A DNA stretch of 5,475 bases from Prolixibacteraceae bacterium (lineage in GTDB: Bacteria; Bacteroidota; Bacteroidia; Bacteroidales; Prolixibacteraceae). The translations under genes and the position numbers were made by a program. Below, piece after piece: positions 1 through 5,475 of the stretch; the first letter of the stretch is position 1, and each line of letters begins with the position of its first letter. The DNA lies in contig JAFGDX010000395.1 in assembly GCA_016931875.1 (NCBI GenBank), forward strand, positions 1 through 5,475, read 5' to 3'. Below the pieces are notes generated by a model. It ran no database searches. It was given only the letters and a program-made list of their open reading frames with translations, and was not told where the DNA came from.

Positions 1-62
1 ATTTTTAGGCGCACACCGGCAACAGATCAGAAACCGGTCATATTCTCAAAACAAATTTTACC
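1..62. other. Sequence downstream of the esterase gene, no supported feature
   Basis: These 62 bases lie beyond the stop codon of the leftward operon and run to the window edge. Two plus-strand frames are open from the edge (ending at 91 and 114) but are too short to distinguish from chance. A 5-bp inverted repeat ACCGG/CCGGT (15-19 and 34-38) has a 14-base loop and no U tract, so it is not called as a terminator. Confidence 0.5.
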
Positions 63-938
63 TTATTTCAACCCGGCACTATATTTTCTAACCCAGCTTG
101 TGCCTTTTAAATAATCGAAGTTTTCCAGAAATTTTTCAGTTTTTTTGAGTGTTTTTTTAAAATACTTCGGGCTTCGGCTGTAATTAAAGAAACCATGTTT
201 TTGTTTGCTGTAACCTTTTAATATACATTGATTTCCTTCCTGTTTCATTACGTGTTTAAAGCGCACCACATTTTCATACGGAACGGTTGTATCGGCTTTG
301 CCGTGCATTATCAGTGCGGGTGGTAAACCAGCTACAATGTTGTGAACCGGCGAAAGTGCAAATTCACGGCCATCCATTTTTTCCTGTCCGTACCCTTTTT
401 TTCCGGTATCAACCACCGGATTAAAAAGAACCAATGCACTGGGAACGGGTGAAACTGATAAATTGTCGGTTGCTTCATTTACCTTGTCGATGATTGCCGT
501 GCAGGCAGCCAGGTGACCTCCGGCCGAACCGCCGCCGGCTACAATTTTACCGGTATCAATTCCCAGTTCGGTGGCATGAAGTTTTATATACCGCATTGCT
601 GAACGGGCATCTTTTACACTTTCAAACGGAGAGGTTGCGTGCCGGCTTTTTGTGCGGTAATCCGGACAAATGGCAACCATTCCCCGCGAGGCAAAATATT
701 CAGCCTGTTGCTGAAAATGGCTGGGATCGCCGTTTACCCAGCCACCGCCAAAAAAAAGTACCAGTGCGGGTAAACGCATTTCTCTTAATTCGGTTGGCCG
801 GTATATTACCATTTTGAGTTGGTGTCCGTTAATTTCCTTGTAAATTACTTCCGAGCTCTCAATATTGAAATGTTGTGCCCGCAGTTGAAGGGAGAATAAA
901 AAAAGTACAGAAAACAGACCTAAAATCAGTTTCTTCAT
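63..938 (-). CDS. Secreted alpha/beta hydrolase (esterase/lipase-like, BD-FAE/HSL-like)
   Basis: Predicted exported serine hydrolase of 291 residues, probably cleaving short-chain or acetyl esters on sugars or small molecules; the true substrate is unknown. Seen: a type I signal peptide at residues 1-21 (MKK, hydrophobic core, then L-R-A before Gln22); an oxyanion-region motif FFGGGW at 62-67, where the usual HGGGW histidine is replaced; the nucleophile elbow G-G-S-A-G with Ser138; acid Asp216 in HGKADTTVP; and catalytic His248 in KHGFF. The triad is thus complete and in the right order, and the length suits a single-domain family member. Its ATG directly abuts the TAA of the upstream peptidase gene (939-2705), so it is probably the second gene of that operon and may be translationally coupled; no Shine-Dalgarno is visible. 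About 15 residues follow the last expected helix (after roughly residue 276) and look like a short extra tail. The fold is confident, the substrate class is inference. Confidence 0.9.
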   Translation of the reverse strand: MKKLILGLFSVLFLFSLQLRAQHFNIESSEVIYKEINGHQLKMVIYRPTELREMRLPALVLFFGGGWVNGDPSHFQQQAEYFASRGMVAICPDYRTKSRHATSPFESVKDARSAMRYIKLHATELGIDTGKIVAGGGSAGGHLAACTAIIDKVNEATDNLSVSPVPSALVLFNPVVDTGKKGYGQEKMDGREFALSPVHNIVAGLPPALIMHGKADTTVPYENVVRFKHVMKQEGNQCILKGYSKQKHGFFNYSRSPKYFKKTLKKTEKFLENFDYLKGTSWVRKYSAGLK

Positions 939-2705
939 TTATAGTTGAATTATTAATACGGTTTCTTTGTTGTCGCGAATAATGTCCACCGAAATTCGTT
1001 GTCCGGCTTCAAGAGTTTGCAAACGGTTCATATAATCGTAAATATTACCTACTTTTTTACCTTCAATAGCGGTAATAATATCGCCCTTTTTCATTCCTCC
1101 CTTATCGGCAGGTTTTCCTTTGGTAACTGCATCGATCCGCATTCCCCGTTTTTCCAGCCCGGCATAATCAGGCATAATTCCGAAGGTAACTTTAAACCTT
1201 CCGCCACGGCTGCGCTGGAATTTTGGCCCTGCTTCCTGAAAGGTTAATGCGCTGTCGCGACTGGCAACTTCAAGAATCAATGCATGGGCGTATTCGGTTA
1301 CTTTTCTTTCCCCCTCGTAATTAATATATTGGGCATCGTCATCGGGGGTATGATAATCGGAATGTGCGCCTGTTGAAATAAAAAACACAGGAATATTCTG
1401 CAAGTAAAACGAAGCATGGTCTGACGGGCCTACTCCTTCTTCAGAGAGAGCCAATTCAAAGCCTGGGTTTAAATCTTTCAAAATGTCTTCGGTTTCTATG
1501 GCTGTTTTTGTTCCGCCAATACTGATGGCATTGGTTGCGGTGTCCAGTCTTCCCACCATATCAAAATTAAACATGGCCACCATTTCATCGGTTTTTACGG
1601 GTGGATTGGCAGTAAATTTTTTTGAGCCCACCAGTCCCATTTCTTCGGCTCCGAAAGCAGCAAAAATAATGCTTCGCCGGTTTTTTCCTTCCGATACCAG
1701 TTTTTCGGCCAGTTCAATTACCGCTGCAACACCCGAGGCATTGTCGTCGGCACCATTGTGAACAGCAATGGTATCAATGGCACGCGAACCCGAGCCCTGT
1801 CCACCCATTCCCAAATGATCAAAATGGGCACCAACCACTACATATTCATTTTTTAAATTTGGGTCAGTTCCCGGAAGCATTGCCACCACGTTCTGTGTTT
1901 CGGTTTCCTTTAGCAAAACACTTACTTTGGCTTTTACCTTTACATTGGTGATGAAATGCACCGGTTGTTTTTGTTCCTGCATTTTTGCTTCAAGCGATTC
2001 AACGGTTTCGCCGGTTTCGCTGAGAATTTGGTTGGCTGCCCTGCGTGTTACCTGAAGTATCGGAATAGGATACCTGCTGCTGTTTTTATCAAAAAACAAA
2101 GAGGAAAGTTCGTCATTTTCGTTAAACGACGGGCCGGCAACCAAAATTAATCCGGCGGCATTTTTATCAGAGGCTGTCAGCGCTTTTGCACGTTCCGATG
2201 AATATTCAACAAAGGGGCTTTGAATATTGTCCATATCAGGGTCGCCCTGTAAAGCCAGTATCCATTTCCCTTCCACATCAACGCTTTCAAAGTCGTTCCA
2301 TTGCAGCGTGTCTTTGTTGATTTCCATTCCGTACCCGGCAAAAACCACCGTGGCTTCCACTTCGGTATTGGCTGAAAAGGCATAAGGTAAATAGTCTTTT
2401 TCTGCTTCCAATAACCTGTTATTCACCTCTAATAAATTATCTTCGCCGACTTCGGCAGAGGTTACCAATCCAAACTCCTGAAAACCATTGTCATACAACA
2501 ACTCCAAACCGGCATTCTCAAATTTCGAACGAATAAATTCGGCTGCAAGAAGATCGCCTTCTTCGCCTGGTTTTCTCCCTTTTAAAGAATCAGAAGCAAG
2601 ATATTCAATGTTGGTTTTTAATTCTTCAACAGTAATTTCGGGATTAAATTTTTTACCGCACGAAACAACTGTTATAATGAGAAGAATGATGAGCAGATTT
2701 TTCAT
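939..2705 (-). CDS. M28 family zinc metallopeptidase lipoprotein with PA and PDZ domains
   Basis: Predicted envelope aminopeptidase-type enzyme using two zinc ions to remove residues from peptides. Seen: a lipoprotein signal peptide with lipobox V-V-S-C, lipid-modified Cys16 followed by GKK; a PA (protease-associated) domain at roughly 115-240, with FAGYG at 122-126; and an M28 catalytic core at roughly 270-485. Metal ligands match the family: His294 (GAHFDH), bridging Asp320 (GADDNASG), Glu354/Glu355 (FGAEEMG; general base and ligand), Asp382 (NFDMVG) and His452 (DYHTPDD). A C-terminal PDZ domain (about 505-588, with G-M-K-K-G-D-I-I-T-A-I near 537-547) could bind peptide tails or regulate access. 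At 588 residues it suits the PA-M28-PDZ architecture known from Bacteroidota. It is the first gene of the leftward unit, with an A-rich leader (AATAAAAATG) rather than a Shine-Dalgarno. An earlier ATG ten bases upstream is in another frame. All key residues are present, so it is expected to be active; exact specificity is unknown. Confidence 0.95.
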   Translation of the reverse strand: MKNLLIILLIITVVSCGKKFNPEITVEELKTNIEYLASDSLKGRKPGEEGDLLAAEFIRSKFENAGLELLYDNGFQEFGLVTSAEVGEDNLLEVNNRLLEAEKDYLPYAFSANTEVEATVVFAGYGMEINKDTLQWNDFESVDVEGKWILALQGDPDMDNIQSPFVEYSSERAKALTASDKNAAGLILVAGPSFNENDELSSLFFDKNSSRYPIPILQVTRRAANQILSETGETVESLEAKMQEQKQPVHFITNVKVKAKVSVLLKETETQNVVAMLPGTDPNLKNEYVVVGAHFDHLGMGGQGSGSRAIDTIAVHNGADDNASGVAAVIELAEKLVSEGKNRRSIIFAAFGAEEMGLVGSKKFTANPPVKTDEMVAMFNFDMVGRLDTATNAISIGGTKTAIETEDILKDLNPGFELALSEEGVGPSDHASFYLQNIPVFFISTGAHSDYHTPDDDAQYINYEGERKVTEYAHALILEVASRDSALTFQEAGPKFQRSRGGRFKVTFGIMPDYAGLEKRGMRIDAVTKGKPADKGGMKKGDIITAIEGKKVGNIYDYMNRLQTLEAGQRISVDIIRDNKETVLIIQL

Positions 2706-2782
2706 TTTTATTCATCTTATATTTTCGTTTCAGTACCAAAAAATATAAATATGATTTTCAAATCAGGCTGTAATATTACACA

Positions 2783-2796
2783 TTAATCACGATTAA
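2783..2796. repeat. Short perfect inverted repeat (possible operator)
   Basis: TTAATC and GATTAA form two perfect 6-base arms around the 2-base spacer AC. The dyad ends 15 bases before the candidate -7 element of the rightward gene, near where the -33 element should be, which is a reasonable place for a regulator. In DNA this AT-rich, roughly one such repeat is expected by chance in a spacer of this size (my rough estimate), so function is unproven. Confidence 0.25.
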
Positions 2797-2811
2797 AAAA
2801 AAGGAGTTGTG

Positions 2812-2819
2812 TATATTTA
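2812..2819 (+). promoter_or_regulatory. Candidate Bacteroidota -7 promoter element (TAnnTTTG-like)
   Basis: TATATTTA matches the Bacteroidota primary-sigma -7 consensus TAnnTTTG except for the last base. Transcription would begin near 2824-2827, giving a leader of about 20 bases before the TTG start at 2845. No clear TTTG -33 box is found at the expected distance; that area is instead occupied by the TTAATC/GATTAA dyad and an A tract at 2795-2802. The position fits well, the sequence match is moderate. Confidence 0.4.
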
Positions 2820-2844
2820 CGCGCACAAAATAAGTTGACAGGAA

Positions 2845-4932
2845 TTGATTGAATTTGGAACAAAATACTGGTTCGTTTTATTGCCGCTAATCATAATCGT
2901 TTCAGTTGTGGTAGTTATGATTCTTTATTTCAAAAACAGTGATAATAAAGAACTCACTAAAAACCAGATTCGTATGTTAGCCATTTTGCGTTTTTGGGCG
3001 GTGTTTTCGGTGGCGTTTCTGTTATTGTTGCCCTTTATAAAAAGCCTGAAAAAAACAGTACAAAATCCGGTAATTATTACCGCGTGGGACAATTCAGCGT
3101 CCATGGTTTCCATTCCCGATTCAACACAGGTGAAAAATACCATTCGCGAAATGGAGGAGCAAATTTCAGCAACACTTGGAAATACTTACCGGATTGTAAG
3201 TTATGGGTTTGGTGAAAATACAAGATTGATGAGCGGGCCTGATTTCAAGGATAAAAATTCGAATTACAGCGAACTCATCTCATCCATCACCAACAATCAT
3301 TTTAATGAAAATATCGGTGCGGTAATCATTGCCGGTGATGGCATTTACAACCGCGGAAAAAACCCGGTGAACCTGCTTGATGAAATCAATTTCCCGGTTT
3401 TTACCGTTGGTTTGGGCGACACACTGGAAATTACCGATGCAAGAATCCAGAATATCAGGGCAAACCGGACGGCTTTTTCAGGAAACCGTTTCCCGGTGGA
3501 AGTTGAAATCTATTTTTCAAAATTAAAAAATACACCACTCCGCTTAACTTTACACGATGGCGAAACCCAGGTGGAAGAAACCGTAATCACCCCGCCAAAC
3601 GACGATTATGTTCTGACACAGCAGTTTATTCTGGATGCAGGTTCTCCCGGCCTGAAACATTTTTCAGCACGTATTGAATATGCTGAAAATGAACGAAACA
3701 CTGACAATAACCGGGATGAATTTGTAATCAATGTACTGGAAAACAAGCAAAAAATTTTAATACTATCCGACGGGCCGCACCCCGACATTGGCGCCATAAA
3801 AAACACGCTCGATTTGCAGCAAACCTACGAAGTTTCGGTTTTTACAGAAGAACCCTACCCGGCCAATCTCAACGAATTCAATTTAATAATTCTGAACCAG
3901 TTGCCTACTTCGGCAAAATCGGCGGCTACCATCATTGAAAAAGCAGAGGAAAACCGTTTGCCATTGCTGTTTATTGTAGGAAACAAAACATTTCTTCCGC
4001 AACTGAATGCATTGAAACAAGGGGCAGAAATTATTCCACTGGCCGGTTCGGGCGAGGAAGTGCAGGCAACCATAAACCCGGGATATCGTATTTTTACGCT
4101 TAGCGAAGAGTTTAGTGAAACGGTACAACGCTTTCCTCCGCTAATTGCTCCTTTTGCCGATTATGAAACAGACCCTGAATTTTCAACATTGCTGTACCAA
4201 AAAATCAAAAATATTGAAACCGCCAAACCCCTTATTGCCACCGGAAACATCAACGGCAGAAAAACAGGTTTTATTTTTGGTGAAGGCATCTGGCGCTGGC
4301 GGCTTTACAATTATTATTTTCAGCAAAACCAGGCACGTTTTAACGAACTTGTAAACCAGCTGGTACAGTACCTGGCATTGCGCGAAAACGAGGATAATTT
4401 CATTCTCGACTTCCAGCCCGTTTATGCCGAAACCGAGGAGGTGATTTTCAGGGCAGAAGTTTACAACGAAGCGTATAAAAAAATTACTTCGGAAGAGGTA
4501 AAAATAAAAATGAACAACCAAACCGGTGAAGAATTTGATTTTACTTTTGATGAACAAGGTGAAAATTACTTTCTAAATGCCGGACACCTGCCTACCGGAG
4601 ATTACTCTTTTAACGCCGAAGTTACCGTTGGAAATGAAACTTTTACCGAAACCGGAAATTTTACGGTAACCGTGGTCAATATTGAAAACACGCAAAGCAG
4701 GGCAAATCATCAGGTTTTGTACCAGTTGGCCGGGTTAAGCGGAGGAAAATTTTACCTTCCGGAACAAACCACCCGGATGCTCGGGGATATCCAAAATGGT
4801 CAGGAACTAAAACCAACTGTCTATTTTCAGGAAATGGTTAATGAACTTCTGAACCTGCGGTGGCTGTTTGTTGTTGTTTTGGTTCTGCTGAGCGTGGAAT
4901 GGTTTTTGAGGAAATATTGGGGTATTTATTAA
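2845..4932 (+). CDS. Membrane-anchored vWA-domain protein with a class I glutamine-amidotransferase-like domain
   Basis: A 695-residue envelope protein of unknown role, resembling the large VWA-domain proteins common in Bacteroidota and distantly the BatA/BatB type. Seen: membrane segments at about 10-29, 44-63 and 672-688. The lysine/arginine-bearing loop 30-43 and the C-terminal RKYWGIY are probably cytoplasmic, leaving residues 66-670 in the periplasm. A vWA domain (about 73-195) carries MIDAS D82-x-S84-x-S86 and a second Asp165 in AGDG; the usual threonine seems replaced, perhaps by Ser142. A beta-rich stretch (200-298) follows, then a GATase1-like alpha/beta domain (about 301-510, starting KILILSDGPHPD), then a beta-sandwich-like region (515-612). 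No cysteine occurs anywhere, so the GATase-like domain cannot use the normal nucleophile. Start: the in-frame TGA at 2836 leaves only TTG 2845 (upstream AGGA is very close) if the first membrane helix is to be kept; the first ATG (2917) falls inside that helix. It is followed 14 bp later by a lipoprotein gene, a likely operon. Confidence 0.85.
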   Translation: MIEFGTKYWFVLLPLIIIVSVVVVMILYFKNSDNKELTKNQIRMLAILRFWAVFSVAFLLLLPFIKSLKKTVQNPVIITAWDNSASMVSIPDSTQVKNTIREMEEQISATLGNTYRIVSYGFGENTRLMSGPDFKDKNSNYSELISSITNNHFNENIGAVIIAGDGIYNRGKNPVNLLDEINFPVFTVGLGDTLEITDARIQNIRANRTAFSGNRFPVEVEIYFSKLKNTPLRLTLHDGETQVEETVITPPNDDYVLTQQFILDAGSPGLKHFSARIEYAENERNTDNNRDEFVINVLENKQKILILSDGPHPDIGAIKNTLDLQQTYEVSVFTEEPYPANLNEFNLIILNQLPTSAKSAATIIEKAEENRLPLLFIVGNKTFLPQLNALKQGAEIIPLAGSGEEVQATINPGYRIFTLSEEFSETVQRFPPLIAPFADYETDPEFSTLLYQKIKNIETAKPLIATGNINGRKTGFIFGEGIWRWRLYNYYFQQNQARFNELVNQLVQYLALRENEDNFILDFQPVYAETEEVIFRAEVYNEAYKKITSEEVKIKMNNQTGEEFDFTFDEQGENYFLNAGHLPTGDYSFNAEVTVGNETFTETGNFTVTVVNIENTQSRANHQVLYQLAGLSGGKFYLPEQTTRMLGDIQNGQELKPTVYFQEMVNELLNLRWLFVVVLVLLSVEWFLRKYWGIY

Positions 4933-4946
4933 ATGGTTTCATAAAA

Positions 4947-5475
4947 ATGGAACAATCACTGACAAGAGCACTGACATTCAGTTCGATTCTACTTTTGGTA
5001 TTTATTTTTGCATCGTGTGTAAGTACGCATACATTAACGATTGAAATTCCGCAACCGGCCGCCAAAGAACTGCCCGGGGAAATACAAAGCCTGACACTTG
5101 TAAACCGGACCGTGGATAACCGGTACATGGATTTACCGACAGATTCTCTTCAAAACATATTTTACCGCCAGCAATTCAATCTCGATACGGTTATCTATGA
5201 TTTACAGGCGGTTGACACCACTCTCAAAGCCCTGGGCGAACTATTGTATGAATCGGGAAGATACGATTTTGTTATCCCTGTAAATCGCTTTCTTGAATTC
5301 AGAAAAAACTCCTTTCTGAGTTATGAAATGCCCTGGAACGAGGTGAAAGAATTATGTGAAACTTACAATACAGATGCTGTTCTTTCGCTCGATTATTATA
5401 AAACGGCTGTTTCAACCGAATACGGGAGGGAAACATTTTTTGATCCGATTAGCGATGATTTTGTTGAAGCATCCA
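4947..5475 (+). CDS. Lipoprotein of unknown function, DUF6340-like (3' end beyond the window)
   Basis: The reading frame stays open from the ATG at 4947 to the right edge: 176 codons plus one base, so the C terminus is missing. Seen: a signal peptide MEQSLTRAL with hydrophobic core and lipobox F-A-S-C, giving lipid-modified Cys24 (Phe at -3 is slightly unusual), so the protein should be anchored to a membrane facing the periplasm or outside. After it come a proline-rich link (IEIPQPAA), a strand ending in V-N-R (52-54), a helical stretch with ALGELLYESGRYDFV (about 94-108), and a strand AVLSLDYY (about 144-151). This order, especially the V-N-R-[ST] strand and the later 'D-A-V-L-S-L' strand, resembles DUF6340, a Bacteroidota lipoprotein family of unknown function; that match is from memory. 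The start follows the vWA gene's TAA by 14 bp with an A-rich ATAAAAATG context, suggesting co-transcription. An ATG at 4933 stops after three codons. No function is claimed. Confidence 0.8.
   Translation, partial: MEQSLTRALTFSSILLLVFIFASCVSTHTLTIEIPQPAAKELPGEIQSLTLVNRTVDNRYMDLPTDSLQNIFYRQQFNLDTVIYDLQAVDTTLKALGELLYESGRYDFVIPVNRFLEFRKNSFLSYEMPWNEVKELCETYNTDAVLSLDYYKTAVSTEYGRETFFDPISDDFVEAS

Larger units (their letters stand above)
2706..2844. other. Divergent intergenic region between the two transcription units
   Basis: This 139-bp AT-rich spacer separates the start codons of the leftward peptidase gene and the rightward vWA gene, so it must hold the leader and probably the promoter of each. 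For the rightward gene a plausible Bacteroidota -7 element lies at 2812-2819. For the leftward gene I see only weak candidates: a minus-strand TTTG (2759-2762) and a TATTTTTTG (2737-2745), separated by just 13 bases, shorter than the usual spacing of about 19, so I do not call it. A small dyad (2783-2796) sits between them. No open reading frame, RNA gene or terminator is visible. Confidence 0.75.

Noticed and set aside
15..38. ACCGG/CCGGT inverted repeat as a terminator for the leftward operon
   Set aside because: The stem is only 5 bp with a 14-base loop and no T tract follows on the minus strand.
1..114. Plus-strand frame open from the left edge, overlapping the esterase 3' end, as a possible convergent partial gene
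   Set aside because: Only 37 codons, no motif, and it would need about 50 bases of overlap with the esterase; another frame is also open to 91, so openness here is not informative.
494..817. 107-codon plus-strand open frame inside the esterase gene
   Set aside because: Antisense to the region encoding the complete catalytic triad; arginine/glutamine-rich translation typical of a shadow frame.
2737..2762. Minus-strand TTTG and TATTTTTTG as the leftward promoter
   Set aside because: The spacing of 13 bases is too short and the -7 copy has an extra T, so it does not match the consensus well enough.
2753..2764. GATTT-TC-AAATC inverted repeat as a regulator site
   Set aside because: Five-base AT-rich arms are expected by chance in such a spacer and nothing else supports it.
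4183..4557. 124-codon minus-strand open frame inside the vWA gene
   Set aside because: It lies wholly antisense to a strongly supported gene, has no recognisable motif, and its composition mirrors the coding frame opposite.
4933..4944. ATG right after the vWA stop codon as a start for the next gene
   Set aside because: It reaches a stop after three codons; the real lipoprotein start is the ATG at 4947.

Overview
The window looks like ordinary chromosomal DNA from a Bacteroidota bacterium, perhaps from a Marinilabiliales/Prolixibacteraceae-like group; that finer placement is inference. The signs are moderate-to-low GC, A-rich leaders with little Shine-Dalgarno sequence, a TAnnTTTG-like -7 element, lysine-rich lipoprotein signal peptides, and protein families typical of that phylum. 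I see no mobile element, CRISPR array, tRNA or rRNA.

Layout: two divergent transcription units flank a 139-bp AT-rich spacer (2706-2844). Leftward (minus strand), a PA-domain/M28/PDZ metallopeptidase lipoprotein (939-2705) is followed with no gap (TAA directly abutting ATG) by a secreted alpha/beta-hydrolase esterase (63-938). Rightward (plus strand), a 695-residue membrane-anchored protein combines a von Willebrand factor A domain with a degenerate class I glutamine-amidotransferase-like domain (2845-4932, apparently TTG-started). After 14 bp comes a lipoprotein resembling the DUF6340 family (4947 to beyond the right edge). The first 62 bases lie downstream of the esterase and hold no supportable gene.

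How they fit together: all four products carry export or membrane signals, so the whole window encodes cell-envelope functions. The leftward pair reads as a small peptide/ester-degrading unit of the periplasm or outer membrane. The rightward pair reads as an envelope scaffold or sensor protein plus a lipoprotein of unknown function. No link between the two units beyond a shared upstream region can be shown. The least understood part is the rightward pair: the large protein keeps most of a metal-binding MIDAS motif but contains no cysteine at all, so its amidotransferase-like fold cannot be a normal catalyst. I found no convincing evidence of a wholly new system.
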